Under the pieces are notes generated by a model. The model was given only the letters and a program-made list of their open reading frames with translations. It was not told the origin of the DNA and ran no database searches. This document shows, one piece after another, positions 9,640-22,061 of a stretch of DNA of 64,000 bases; positions within the stretch are counted from its first letter, which is position 1, and the number at the start of each line of letters is the position of its first letter. A program made the translations under genes and the position numbers. Source of the stretch: Angiostrongylus vasorum (Eukaryota; Nematoda; Chromadorea; Rhabditida; Metastrongylidae); NCBI GenBank assembly GCA_018806985.1, contig JADANN010000466.1:1496852-1560851 (forward strand), given 5' to 3'.

Positions 9640-12019
9640 GACCAATAATTGTAGTGTTTGCAGCACATTGTTGACAAAAGTGCATAATGTATGGAAATGG
9701 TTATGAAAGGCGGAAGCAGGACGGAATAAGAATGTTTACGCCATTCTACAAACAGCAACGTAGATCGTCTTGAAAGGATAATCCATCGAGAACTGTACTG
9801 TAAAATGCGCTACGCTAAGTAATGTCAGGGCATCGCTACACTGCTTTCGTTCCGATTTGGTGTAGATTTATCCGACGAATGTAACGCTTCAAATTGCAAT
9901 GATTCCTAAACGGCCACTTGAAGTCCAAAATAGCGTAAAAAAGCTAACGTTCTGTGTAAAAACAATTGAATTTGCGTTTTAAGTGTGATTTTCGTACAAA
10001 GTGGTTTGTAAAACGAATGGTTCTAAGAACAGCGTTTAAAATGTCGGCCACTGCTGATGTGAAAAAGACACACTGAATGAAAACACGTTAATGAGCACCA
10101 TGAGTGCATGCGGCCAATCATCTCAGATTGGTTGTTTGGATTAAGAATTCTGGCTATTAATGCTTTATACGAGATTTCTATTTGCTTACGAAAGTGCATT
10201 TCCTTCAATGGCGAGTTTTTTAGCTGTAATTTATCTACAAAACTCCATAGGTATATCCTTGGATTCTGCGATGTCTTTTGTTTGCATTATGATTACATAA
10301 GCCTGGAAAACACAGCAAAATAAAAGCGGCTTAGCTGGTACCTGCTCTTCATTTCGTGCAGCAAATGCATGGTGTTGGAAGCCAGCTGGAGTAATAAGCA
10401 ACAGCAGGAGCTCTGTCTACGAGTCGCAATAAAGGATTGCTCAACAAGGGTGTACTGGGAGAATTGGACGCCAGATTAAAACAATCCAAGGCAAATCAGA
10501 GCAGAATCAAGGAATCTGAGGTGTCGAAGTTCCCCCCATTCCGTAAGGCATAAAAGTCCTTATCATGGGTACAGGTCGATAAAGTTGGAGCATTCTGTTA
10601 GCTTCCTAATGAAACAAATAAGATAGAGATTCGTCTTTATTTTTTTGGGAATTGTTTTCGTTAAGACTACCTGTATTCATGTTTCCACTTCCGTGTAAAA
10701 TGTTCCCACGTGAGACTCCTAAACTTTGCAGCGAGCACACAGATGCAGAGAACGAGTTCACGTCGTGGTTGTGATAATAAAATAGAACCGGAAAATAACA
10801 GCGAAGAGATTTCCGTTAGACTCAACAAGACTTGAAGAATTGAGAGTTCTATGCCAAAGCCCGCTCACCACTTTCATATCAGACATGTGGGAGGTTTTGG
10901 TCATTCAGGGGGAATCAGAGACGCAGCATAATTAATTTTACTGCTCTAAAATCATTGAGTTTTTTAACAGTGTCATTGTGAGAGATCGTGCTGAACTCCT
11001 ATCAATTCAATTCTCGATTGCTTTTGTCAGATGACTAATTGACGGCATCAGTGGGAGTAAATATAGGCACGTGTTCACTGACTTGCAGAAGAACTCTGTG
11101 CAAGCACCCCCAACTTTTCGAAGCACTTGAAAGAAAAATTGCGCCGTCCAAGAAGCTTCACAAATGAATACCGTACGAATTAAACAGTCCTTTTCTACGA
11201 CAATGCGCAGCCACACGCTGCACTGCCGACGATGCAAAAGTTAGAGTAGGTAGCAAAAACTTCCACCTTATTATTTGCACTTGTTTGACCTTTTACCTAG
11301 CGATTCTCATTCCATAACGCACCTAGACAGCTTCTTGTGCGAGAAATGCTTCAGAAACCAAGACGAGAACGAAACTGCCTTTGACAACTTCACGTCGACA
11401 GCCTCTTTGTGGTATCCACTGATGCAAAGTTGTTATGGCAACTTCTTTATAGGGCTTATATTGTTGTGGAGCGAAACTTATTGAAAATAAACTTTTTCCC
11501 CTCAATAGAAAATAACCGGAATTGCAAACACGTACATCGTGCGGATTTTGAATCGCAGTACATAATGCGCTTTTTGCCTTCTTCGGTCCACTCCTACCGG
11601 TTAAAAAATCCATCGCTACCACTGTGCTCAACGTCCTCTCCATCCCCCCACCAAGCTAAACTACTACTGAGAATGGCTACACAGCCCCTCCGTTCATAAA
11701 ATTATGGTTAACCACATGTCTACTTGAAATTGCAAAACGAGGCCACATAAAATGGTTTTTCCGACCATTTCATCCTCTTGAAAAAAGGTTTTGCAGATTT
11801 CTGGAATTCATCTGGGTAGTTGCCACAATGCTCAAAGTTGCTATCGATTCAATGACCCTATTTCCTGTCAGCAAATTATGGCGCAGTTTTTATATCGTAA
11901 GTTGGTTGCCTTGCCCTTAAACCAGCTGTCATTATCACCATGTTGTTCACTTATGATTTATGTAATTTCTTTAGATTGTTGCAGTATGCCTTTAACAAAT
12001 GGCGTGTTGCAACACAACC
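9640..12019. other. gene-free stretch of about 2.4 kb
   Basis: I looked for exons on both strands. Frames such as 11007-11237 (minus), 11323-11643 (minus) and 11791-12033 (plus) have no recognised motif. The frame on the opposite strand is often open too, which suggests chance. No known repeat of this window was found here. Confidence 0.4.
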
Positions 12020-12355
12020 GTTCATTTCAATGATGCTGAGATATTTGTAAAGCTCCGGGGCGCACGTGTCTACGGTGGGGAACGAACGCGCTATGGTCCA
12101 GGGATTGATCTAACGCTAACTTGTGATTGCTGATGGCAAAAGATCGACAGAACTAGCTGAGAGACCAGCATGGTGTGGTGGTGAACGCGTTGCTCCCCGG
12201 AAAGGACAATAGCGCGTTCGTTCCCCCACCGTAGACACCTGCGGTCCGGAGTTTTGCAAATATCTCAGCATCATTGAAGTTATTTATCGCAGTATATACC
12301 ATGCCGTTAAAAAGAGTAGGCAGTAAATAATAAGTTAAAATTGTGATTACAACTG
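12020..12355. repeat. palindromic repeat family A, nearly complete
   Basis: The left arm has ATGATGCTGAGATATTTG and GTGTCTACGGTGGGGAACGA. The right arm is its reverse complement, with GGAGTTTTGCAAATATCTCA and GCAGTAAATAA at the end. The centre holds GCTGAGAGACCAGCATGGTG. It has the layout of a long terminal inverted repeat element without a coding region. Confidence 0.7.
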
Positions 12356-12519
12356 TTCATTTCAGCACTGCTAAAACAACATTTTTTTCGTTATCTTCTT
12401 TGCAATCATATTTACAAATTTTATATACTTCAGAATAATTACAGAGTGTCATTGTCTTAAAAATGTTTTCCATTAAAAATCGGCGTAATCGGTATAAATA
12501 ATCAGTATTTTTCTATTTC

Positions 12520-12800
12520 AGCTGACAAGAGGTTGGTATAAAGAGCTTTAACACGGCTAACGCCTCAACGTCTTCATCTTCTTCAGAGTCGGATTGATCC
12601 AAGTCGACAGCGCGCGGGTGTTTGAACCCACGAAGGGGATGTTCATGGTAGCATGGAATCGAATCCGTCGAAGTGGACCAGGCTCGAATGAGTAATCTCA
12701 CTCCGTTGTGCCCTTTTACAGAGGACATAAGTTGATCAACTGTAAACCAGTACGATCTATTTTTTTTGACGTGCAGTGCCAAAAATGACGCAGTGATTTG
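12520..12800 (-). repeat. hammerhead-type repeat, decayed copy
   Basis: The minus strand holds CTCTGAAGAAGATGAAGACG followed by CGTTAGCCGTGTT, matching the conserved end of the hammerhead-bearing repeats. The GAAA after stem II has become GAGG, so the ribozyme core is broken. The adjoining sequence recurs at 17405-17560. Confidence 0.5.
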
Positions 12801-12954
12801 ACACGCGTTTGCAGAATATGGCGCCGTTACTTATTTTATTCTTGAATGATGTGGGAAGAATTGAAATTCCTTGGCATCTGGTACAATAGAAACCATTTGG
12901 CACCATATGCCATCCATGAATTCTCTGCGATTTGGATTTAAATTACTTTAGAAT

Positions 12955-13110
12955 AATCAACTATTGTTTCCTTGATAAGTTAACACGAGGTTGTTATAAA
13001 ACTTTCCTTCGGCTGCTTAGCCTTCTTCAAAGCCAGAATGATTCGAATCGATTGTCTGTTTTCATAGGTTGCGTTCGTGAGAAAAAATTTTCATCAGTGG
13101 ACAAAATCAG
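12955..13110 (-). repeat. hammerhead-type repeat, decayed copy
   Basis: It starts with the family end TTAACACGAGGTTGTTATAA and continues with CTTCGGCTGC and a CTTCTTCAAAGCC remnant of the CUGAAGA box (minus strand). Only an outline of the ribozyme core remains. Confidence 0.45.
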
Positions 13111-13159
13111 TCAGAAACCTCTCTTTATAAAAGGTCGTTCCCCCAATGATGTTCCCTAA

Positions 13160-14300
13160 TTTAAATAGTGCTACACTCCGCTGTATTCAAACCGAATCGG
13201 CCGAGAAGGCTCAAATCGGAAGAAAGAACTACTGAGGACAAGAGAAGATTAAACAAAAGCCGGATTACAGAAACACTCCAGAATAATTGTGAATGATTTA
13301 TTTAGCTATATACGTGTGATCGCCACATGTGTGATGTGATCGTGCAACAGCTGTTTCCCTCATGGACGGTATTCTGCTGTATTCTTCAACCGTTTAAAGA
13401 ACACCAAAAGCGAAGAACGTAGAGAACGTGTTGAATAAATATTACTCAGTAGGTTCGTAATAGGAATCCATAGAATGCTCGTGAAGAAGAAGATTTTCAT
13501 GAACTGATTGTTCTGAAACGGAAATGTTGGCTGCTAAGATTTTCTTCTCACTACATCATTTATTAAAAGGCATTTAAAAAGCCCTGTCTCCACATTTCGC
13601 AATAAAAAAGTTGTGTAATTACTTCTACTGAAAGCAGTTTTCTCAAAAATTGCAGACCTTCACGTTCGACATTCCAGAAAGCCTATAGCTTGAAGGAATA
13701 TCTTATTATTTCTACATTTATCCTAGGGAAAATTCAAAACCAAAGAACAGAAGTGTGAGGTTCATAGCGCTCGCTGTTTCATTCTCACTTGATGAAATGT
13801 ACGTCTTTACCTCAAGAATACGAAAACGCCTTAGTAAAAGGGATGAAAGGGTAGCACCCAACGCAGCTATAAGGCATGCGCAGTGCCTTAGGACAGTTGG
13901 TTGCTGGCTCTTGATCGAACTGTAAACTCAAATGTATACATTGAAAGAATAAAGCACATAAATCAATATGGAGCTGAAAATAAAAAGGTAGGGGACTAAA
14001 TAAAACGTTGTTCTTGACACCAAAACTCAATATGCGTACCTTTCCCGGTTTATAGTGTGTGCAATATAACCATATCCGAAACAAGACGTCACAAGCACCA
14101 TAACTCCATAGATTAGCCAAATAACGGACGTGATCTAAAGGTTCTACAAAAATGTGGTAAAGGAGGATTCGGAATTCACAAGAAATGTACGATTAGAATC
14201 CCTTCTTTGTCTTCCCGAAAACTCTCTCGCTTGCTCTCATCGACCTCATCCATCCGATGGGTGAAACCCTTTTCCACCTTTCAATCTCATTATAAACAAA
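13160..14300. other. gene-free stretch
   Basis: A minus-strand frame at 13812-14120 shows no recognised domain. No family repeat was identified until the SINE at 14303. Confidence 0.4.
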
Positions 14301-14302
14301 AA

Positions 14303-14580
14303 GGCGCGTGTGGCGCAGTGCTCGGAGGTGCCCTGCTACACACATGTGCAATCGAACCTCGCGCCTATGATCCCCCAAGCCTTCCATCCCTTCGCAGTCG
14401 GCAAATTAGTACCAGAGTTGCCTGGGAGAATAACAGCACTGGTTCGATACATCGGTAGGCCACCGTGAGTCACTGTAAAAGCCAGATATGCATTCAATCA
14501 CCTCCAAACGATGCTTAATGAAGTCGAACGCATGACGCATCCCTCAGGGTTTGATCAGCGCCAAGAGCTTTATCTTTTTT
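14303..14580 (+). repeat. A-SINE, full copy
   Basis: Head GCGTGTGGCGCAGTGCTCGG, B-box region GCAATCGAACCTC, body AGCCTTCCATCCCTTCGC and tail GCGCCAAGAGCTTTATC. Confidence 0.8.
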
Positions 14581-14684
14581 ATAAGCAAAAAAGCATTCAA
14601 ACTTTTTTTTTAATTGGTATGTATATTTACATTTTGAAGGATTTTGTAAGAAATCGTTAAGAAGCTTGAAACGAAAGCATAAAT

Positions 14685-14830
14685 TTTTTATTTACTGCCT
14701 ATTATCTTATTAGGACAAGGTGTTATGTGAGATAGAACCACAATGATGCTGAGATATTTGCAAAACTTAGACCTCATGCCAGATTCGAACCCCCGGAAAC
14801 GGCAATCAAAGGTTTGGTTGTAGAACTAAA
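14685..14830. repeat. palindromic repeat family A, fragment
   Basis: TTATTTACTGCCTATTATCT leads into CACAATGATGCTGAGATATT and CAGATTCGAACCCCCGG. The last piece is tRNA B-box-like and matches the centre of a family A subgroup. Confidence 0.55.
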
Positions 14831-15374
14831 GTTTCGCAGATACGTTATCTAAATTCCACAGGGGGAAACGAGATGATCGGATTTCCACCATTGTATAATA
14901 TAACGGAAGTGAGATGGTGTAAGGATAGTGACGCCATCCAACACACGTGAGGTGGTAATTCGACTTCGGGCTAGACCAACGAGGCAATCTTTTCATCAGG
15001 GTTGGCCAGTGGGTAGCAGGCTTCTATGGGAATTCTTTCCGGTCTACATGACCTAGAAACGCTCTACTATGCCAGTACGATAGCCGCTTTGGCAAAACGA
15101 AGAAACTGACCCGAAAAACCATTTTTAACCTAATAAGTGCAATTTCTTCGGTTAACCGCATGCTGAACACCAATGTCTGCAAAGCTTCTGATTTCAAAGT
15201 GTGTCAAAAAAAAGCTCTCTATAGGACAAAATAAACGCAGGGAAGAAAATCAATATGATCAGTAACGTCTGTTGTGCACCCTTCAGTTCACTACAGTTTG
15301 TTGGGTTGTGAGTTTGTTAAAAATAGTGCTCGTTTTGGTTAAATGATTAAATGATGTTGAAGTAAAAATAAAGG

Positions 15375-15650
15375 ATAAAGCTCTTGGCGTTGATCAATCC
15401 CTGAGGGATGGTCCATGCATTCGCCTTCGTCAAGCATCGTTTGGAGGTGATTGAATGCATACCTGGCCTTTACAATGACTCGCGGTGGCCTGCCGATGTA
15501 TCGAGCGAGTGCTACTGCCCACCCAAACAATTCTGGTACCAACATGCCGACCCCGGAGAGATGGAAGCCTTAGTGGGCCATGGACGCTGGAATCGATTCC
15601 GCGTGTGCGTTGTAGAGAACCTCCGACCAGTGCGCTACACGCATCTGTTA
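15375..15650 (-). repeat. A-SINE, full copy
   Basis: Reverse orientation: the tail AAAGCTCTTGGCGTTGATCA is at the left, and the head, with a slightly mutated A box, is at the right near 15630. It lies directly in front of the RTE-A copy. Confidence 0.78.
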
Positions 15651-15689
15651 AATGTTGGATAAATGACGTTAGGTTATGTTTAAGGGAAG

Positions 15690-17170
15690 GTTATGATCGA
15701 AGCTGCAGACACTAGGAAAAGCATTCGCAAAGCCCACCGAAGCTTCGACAATTACAAGAGCAAGATGACAGCACTCCGACACCCAGACGGAATAGCTACA
15801 GCGTACAGAACTGCAATGGAGAAAATCATTCACGAATACTACTCAGATCTCTTCGATAGCCACGTTCACCTCCCGTCATATGAAATAAAGGAGGATGGAT
15901 ATGTTGTACCACCGGTTCCCCCTTCCGAAATCCGACATGCCATTTCGTCCGTGAAAAATCGAACAGCACCAGGACCGGACAGGATAAGATCAGAACACCT
16001 GAACAGACTTCCGCCAGTCCTCGTAAACACACCGGCTCGGCTCTTCACACGTTACCTCTCTGAATGCAATGTCCCTGCTCAGTGGAAGACCAGCAAGACC
16101 GTGTTATTGCTCAAGAAGGGTGACCTACAGGATATCGGCAACTAACGTCCAATCTGCTTACTGTCTGTCGTCTACAAACTCTTCACTCGAGTGATCCTAA
16201 AGAGGATTGACAGAACACTGGACGAAGGAGAGCCATGTGAGCAAGCAGGGGTTTCGAAAAGGATGGCCCACATCCACACGGTAACAAGGCTCATTGAAGT
16301 ATCGCGAGAGTACAAAAGACCGCTCTGTCTCACCTTTATCGATTCAAAGAAGGCTTTTTACTCAATTGAAATAGAAGCAGTCATGGAAGCCCTTGATAGT
16401 TAGGGAGTCCCTGATAAATACATAAAGATTCTTCGTGAGCTGCACATAAATTTTACAACCAAGACATCACCATTCTACAACGATATTAACATCGACGTCA
16501 GAAGAGAGGTTAGGCAATGGGATACCATCTCGCCAAAATTATTTACCGCTACCGTCCAGAACGTCATGCGAACATTGGATTGGGAAAATATGGGAGTGAA
16601 AAGTGATGGTCGGCAATTACACCGTGTTCCTTTTGTTGATGACATCGTCTTTATAACATCAAACATTAGCCAAGTGAAACGAAGGCTGGCCGACTTTGAC
16701 AAAGCCTGTGGAAAGATTGGTCTTCGACCAAATCTCACAAAAACGATGTTCATGAGGAACGGATTGGTTTCTTATGCCCCATTCACGCTCAAGGGAACGA
16801 ATATCTCCGAATGATCCAGTTACGTCTATCTAGGTCGGTAAATCAATGATTAAAGATTTAGTTAGTTTGAAAGTTGAGCATAAGGAAAGGAGCGGCGACA
16901 ACCGATGGACATGAACCGTTAGTGAATAGATGCTTCAAGGTTTCCAATGTACTGCAGGAAGAATATCGATCCAAAGGTCAGAGTTCTTCACGAAAGGCCT
17001 AGAAGAAAGGTGTGATGCTCAACGAACTCCTAGAGCGAGCAGAACCCATTGGGCTACTCTTGCACGCGACAGGGAAAATGGAAGATTTACTGGCGCCCGC
17101 TCGAGTCACTTGACGATCAACGAAACTACAGGTGATAGTGGTGATACTGGTGGAATCGGCCCATCTTCCA
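15690..17170 (+). mobile_element. RTE-A non-LTR retrotransposon, best copy in the window
   Basis: From 15693 to 16814 one reading frame is interrupted by only three stops: TAA at 16143 (where the family has Tyr of NYRPICLLS), TAG at 16401 and TGA at 16812 (where the family has Cys). It reads KSKMTALRHPDG, NRTAPGPDRIRSEHLNRLP, PICLLSVVYKLFTRVIL, LCLTFIDSKKAF (motif A), FVDDIVFI (motif C) and FMRNGLVSYAPFTLKGTNIS. About 100 or more residues between the YVYLGR segment and the C-terminus are deleted at about 16850-16890. The C-terminal zone (SEFFTKGLEERCDAQ, RTHWATLARDRE) follows in another frame. The element encoded a target-primed reverse transcriptase. The 5' endonuclease half is missing, so this copy is dead. 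Confidence 0.85.
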
Positions 17171-17304
17171 CTCAGTTTTTAGTATCGCTATCGTCGTCTA
17201 TGTAGTTTTTTTCGAGTATGATATTTCGTGTGAAAACGATACCCTGATATTTAAGCCTTTGTTGTTGGGTACGCATCTGCTTGATTATTTCTTAGAGCAT
17301 TAAT

Positions 17305-17810
17305 CTAAAATGAGGTTGGTACAAAAACCTTTATTCGGCTAACATTCCAAAACCTTCGGCTACTCCACAGCCGGATTTATCGGACTCGATAGTCCAGAAG
17401 CGGTCGTTCACACAATTTGTTCTGGTGTTCGTTGTGTTCCGTTGTCTCATCAGGTCAAATCCAATGAGGCAGAGCAGCGCTCGAATGAACAATCTCACTC
17501 GTCAGTGCCCTCTAGTACAAGATGGATGTAGGATGTTCATCATCTATTGCCACCATCCAATATGCTCCGCTTTTTGGCGACAACGCATCCTGCAGAAATC
17601 GGTGTTACACTACTTAGCACATAGCATAGTCTTTATCTTTAAAACCCGACTTCTCCACTTAACCTCGGCATAATACGAACACCCACATCACGAGGATGAC
17701 CATTTGTGGACCGTCGACTCGGTTCAATCTGCTTTGAAGAATGAGGAGACACTGTGACGCTAGCCCATTAAAAGTTTTATACCAACTTGGTGTTAGCCTA
17801 GTTAGGCATA
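17305..17810. repeat. inverted pair of decayed hammerhead-type repeats
   Basis: The left end, GAGGTTGGTACAAAAACC with TTCGGCTAAC, and the right end, TTTTATACCAACTTGGTGTT, are inverted copies of the family end. Each side has a remnant of the ribozyme core, but none is intact. Confidence 0.5.
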
Positions 17811-17864
17811 GAATTCCAGGACCGCTGTTCTTTTAATCTCGGCCTTGATAATCAATACACTGTT

Positions 17865-18110
17865 TTGTTGATGGGCAAATACGAGGTTGTTTTTTCGGCA
17901 GTTTAGCATTTGTGAGAGACTGGAGGAGTCAAATTGACACACATTCCACTCAGCCAAACACTATCATAACCGCAGCAAACAAAACTTGATACAAAAAAGT
18001 CTACTGGCATATTGAACAAACTGCGTTGTTGATAACCTCGTGTTTGATCATCAAGAAAACAGTGTGTTAATCCATAGAACTATTGGTTACACATTCCGAG
18101 TTTAAATGAA
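17865..18110 (-). repeat. PLE 3' end relic
   Basis: ATACGAGGTTGTTTTTTCGG, then GTCAAATTGACACACATTCC and AGCCAAACACTATCATAACC, parallel the PLE ends at 24760 and 31560. The hammerhead core itself is lost. Confidence 0.45.
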
Positions 18111-18344
18111 GGTCATCAGAGACATCTGATTGATTTCTTTACAAACACGTCTGCCCATTAGTCCCATAATACACTCATATTAACTTGCTATTCACAATTC
18201 TCGCTCATCTGCTCCTTTCTCATTATTTGACATACGCAATTATGCATCGCTATCGATGTCTACCTCGAAAATGGGGAAAATTTCGAAGACCTCAACTTCG
18301 CATTTTACTTAGGCCTTATGTGCGGTGCTAAAATATTGCAAAAC

Positions 18345-18860
18345 AGTCTATAATGCTGAGATATTTGCAAAACTCCGGACCACAGGTGTCTGGGGTGGGG
18401 AACGAACGCGCTATTGTCGTTTCCGGCGAGTAACACGTTCACCACCACACCATGCGGGTCCTTCGTTTCGCCTGTCTCTCAGCTAGTTCTACCGATCTTT
18501 TGCCATCAGCAATCACCCATCAACGGGATTGATCTGGGGAGCCCAAATTGGCATTGAACCCAGTTACGCTGAGGCTATAGTCATAATCGCAATCTTAACC
18601 TTTTTATTTACTGCCTCTTCTTTTTAACGGCATCCCGTTGATGGGTGACTGCTGATGGCAAAAGATCGATAGAACTAGCTGAGACAGGTGAACGCGTTAC
18701 TCCCCGGAAAGGACAATAACGCGTTCGTTCCCCACCGCAGGCACCTGCGGTCCGAAGTTTTGCAAATATCTCAGCATTATAGAAGTTATATTTCGCAACA
18801 TACCCTGCCGTTAAAAAGAATAGGCAGTAAATAAAAAAGGTTAAGATTGTGATTGAAAAA
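18345..18860. repeat. palindromic repeat family A, complete
   Basis: The two arms read outwards as reverse complements: TGCTGAGATATTTGCAAAAC on the left and TTTTGCAAATATCTCAGCAT on the right. Both carry the GGGGAACGAACGCG block. The arms are about 200 bp and the element about 500 bp long. The tail TAGGCAGTAAATAAAAAAGG is typical. Confidence 0.75.
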
Positions 18861-19079
18861 CAGTGTTCAGGAGCTCTAGGTGGTGTGCAGATTTCTCGGT
18901 GTGTTTGATATATTAGCCTATGTTTCTGCTGTATTACAGAGCGCTGGGAGAACTGTTGAATCGAGATGGTAAACTGTGAGCTTCGGCTTAGTTAATAAGT
19001 CGGTGGTCTTGAGAGGCCTTTATGTCGCCTATGCTGCATTCCCTTTTGTGTTATTCACCTTTTGTGTTTTTCTTTATGT

Positions 19080-19700
19080 TCATCCAGCTCCTGTGGTACA
19101 ACTGCAAAATGGTATCAACTATCAGAGCACAATCCAGTTCATGCTGCTGCACTTTTGCACTCCGTTCTTCATGAACTGGTTATACGTCGGATTTATGCCC
19201 AGTCCGATCATTTTTCCACTTCTTCGAGCTCGTTGAATATTGTCTCTGCTTTATTTTTGCTCCTCAAAAAGATGACGATGTCACCAGTAAAACGAAGATT
19301 TTAGAGAAATTTGCTATCAATGTGTACCCCTTTCTTGCCCTATACATGTAACACTGTTTTCTGCTGAAGTCAATCGTAAAAAAGCTGCGGCGAGGTAGCA
19401 TCACCTTGTCGAACTTTTTGCTATGGGAATGAGGATCGGTAAATGAAAAAATCTGTACATTCTTGGTACAACTACCATTAATAACCAGCTAAAGTTCCTT
19501 ATATAGGACACGTAAACCGTACGACAGCTTAAAGGACTGCTTTCGTTTTGACGCTGTCACGCAGAGAATAGTTAAGGTAAAATAACATTTCCGGTAGGCT
19601 TACATGGCATATGTCACCGATGCACACCGATTTTTTCGTCCAAAGCTCTTTGTATGCTCGAAACTATGTTGTCACGAAGTGCTTCCAGAGCAGAACAAGT
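19080..19700 (-). mobile_element. RTE-B fragment (reverse transcriptase region)
   Basis: Read on the minus strand it gives KVRQGDATSPQLF-like, GVHIDSKFL.NLRFTGDIVIF (motif C region, the Asp pair reduced to GD) and KAETIFNELEEV in broken frames. It is decayed by several stops. Confidence 0.68.
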
Positions 19701-19802
19701 AAATGGGATAGTATTTACGAATATACATTTGGTTATCATTTTTAGGGTTGAATGACCGCGCCCGAAGTGGTTCTCCGCTATTAATTATATATTATGGCAT
19801 GA

Positions 19803-19955
19803 GGTAGGGCGTGTGTGACGCAGTGGTTAGAGGCGCCACTGCGACACACACGTGGAATCGATCCCCGCGCCGATGGCCCACCTAGCTTTCCATCCCTCCG
19901 GGGTCGACAAATTGGTACCGGACTTGTCTGGGAGGATAGCAGACTGGCTCGAACT
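19803..19955 (+). repeat. A-SINE, 3' truncated
   Basis: It has an intact head with A box GACGCAGTGGTTAGAGGCG, B-box region GTGGAATCGATCCCC and the first part of the body, to ATAGCAGACTGGCTCGA. The sequence then changes abruptly. Confidence 0.75.
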
Positions 19956-20039
19956 TGCTTGCTTCTCTCTTCGTGCAACTTCTTGGTGGTGACAGGTGTC
20001 AGAGAGGTGTCATATTCTGTTTACTGTTCGATCCCCGCA

Positions 20040-21030
20040 TGAGTCGTGCTGTTAAGCAACATCCACGTCCATCGGCGATTTTTTTATCTTCTCGAGAAGC
20101 GAGTCACCGTTGAAGAGTCGTGACGGTGGACAGCAGTCCTGCAAGCCGATTTCAGTGCTCATTTCCCCGTGAATAATTTTGTAATTCTGCATTTATTTTT
20201 GTTGGTTATTCTTCTCGTTAGTTGTGTTGCTTTAATCTCGAACGTATTTGTAGAGTTTTCGTTGGGGATTACTTCGTCCAGTTGAATATGGAACGTTTTT
20301 TATAAGCTGGCTGCATAGGTTGCTGAGTAGCATTTGATGATACTGATCTTCCTCTAATGCGACCGTTGGAGACGCAGAATAACGAAGCACGGTAACAGGA
20401 TTTTATGTGAAACGATGTGATGGGAAAGAAATGGATGTAGAACAAATTCAGCGAGCAGAATAAAGCCTTCTTTGACGGAATTTTTTTTTCGACTAGAGAT
20501 AAGCCCCATTCAACTGGTCCATGTTGATTTTTTATTACCTGATTTTTTGTCCGTTGTAGGTTTTGTCGAGTTTGGTGGGATCAGCGACATTAAGAAATGC
20601 TAAGATCACCTTATGGGGCAACCGTTTCAATGCTATACGTGCACATGAAAAAACAGTTTCTGGGGTGTGTCACTTGGCACGATTCCATTGATTTCCTGTG
20701 CAGCCCAATACTTAATCGCCTGTTACCTACTGGTTGTCTGATCGCTTACTGCTTGAACCATTACATTTGTAGTACCTTGAAGCTTCGACAATAGCCCAGC
20801 TGGAACATTCTCAAGTCATAACCAAAGGCAGACTTGGTCCTTATGGATCAGCAAGAGATTTAGCACTTTGTAACTAATTTGATACCAGACCGCCGGCGGT
20901 TCATGCTATTAGTTTACTTTTAACTGAGCTCTTACAAGAGAATGTCGAGCCCCCTTTCAGGTTATGATGACTTGCTGGCGAAAGGGATAAATCCCCACTC
21001 TACATTACAGTTTGACGTCTAGGAATATGT
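20040..21030. other. gene-free stretch
   Basis: No splice-consistent coding sequence and no known repeat. It lies downstream of the chemoreceptor-like relic. Confidence 0.4.
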
Positions 21031-21034
21031 CCAG

Positions 21035-22061
21035 TCAGTATGAGCGGTGAAACGTTGGATGGAATAATATGGCAGCACAGTATTTTGCAAATGAAAATAT
21101 TTGTTCTCTATGGGGGAAACGCATAGTAACGGGAAACGAAATGCGGAACAATAATGCTTTCTCAGTTACAATTCTAGTGGGGACTGGTAAAACATTGTTA
21201 CTGTACCAGGCATGGAAATGGCGATGGAGATGAGAAATGGAAGTGAAATAGATATGCAAGAACAGAATTGCTAGAGCAAAATCACCAACCTCATTGTATG
21301 TGTTGTCTTTAGAACTCAACAGCAGTGGAAGTGATATTCCTTTCTGACCGTACTGGGCATTGAAATGCACATAGAAAGGAATCACGATTAACGTTGGTAA
21401 GGAGAGTTGAAGAAGTAAAATGTGCTTTCTTGACAGTCTTTCACAACGCTGTAATGTGAAACCACTGTAATTCCAAAAAATTTTCTTGTATGCTCTCAAC
21501 AGTGTTCAGCACTATCAAAGAAGACGTGAGATCATATAAACCAGCATCCAACGTACAGATCGTGATAAATAGAGCGACTTACCACTGCGACTTCGGACAA
21601 CGGAAAACAAACAGTCACTGTTCGATAAAGAATCGTCAGTAGGATATTTGTAAGTTGAATATATAAGAAATGCTCCTGTGATACGAAGGCGAATTTCGTC
21701 CACCATACGATATCATTTAATGAGAGGAATAAATTCCTTGTGAATTGGAAACAGCGCGGAAACATTGTGAATGCATAGAATAAGATAGCCAAAACGTCCA
21801 TAACTCCCTAAATTGCCTACGAGGAAAATGAGAGCATGTGAATGAAGTAAGATGCGATTGCAACTGTAATGTGTCAGCATCATCCATCTGCAGTACACCT
21901 GCACTGTACTTGCTTACCGCGTTCCACCACAGCTTGAAGAAGCAACTCTTGAACGAGTCCGAATGTCTCCGCTTGAATACCAGGTATAGGCAAAGAATGT
22001 AAAGAAATAAAAGGAGAGTGAGAAAAGTAACGGTGCAGACCAAGAATACTGTATATGCCAT
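21035..22061 (-). pseudogene. seven-transmembrane chemoreceptor-like gene, apparently broken
   Basis: The first exon, 22061-21918, starts with ATG and encodes a hydrophobic helix and a basic turn (LLLFLYILCLYLVFKRRHSD). A GTAAGC donor leads to an exon at 21807-21583 in the same phase, with a membrane segment DVLAILFYAFTMFPRCF and YRTVTVCFPL, the position of the R-x-x-x-V-x-F-P-L signature after the third helix of nematode serpentine receptors. It ends at GTAAGT. The next coding-like block, 21499-21035, has hydrophobic runs (HILLLQLSLPTLIVIPFYVH; FALAILFLHIYFTSI) and an EKALLF segment. I cannot join it in frame at any nearby acceptor. Such receptors are plasma membrane sensors of soluble cues. 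This could be a pseudogene, or I may have missed an exon. The exact srg/srv/srx-type class is not decided. Confidence 0.5.

Noticed and set aside
9351..9758. Minus-strand 135-codon frame and overlapping frames
   Set aside because: They are the A-SINE read in several frames. The same peptides recur at every SINE copy.
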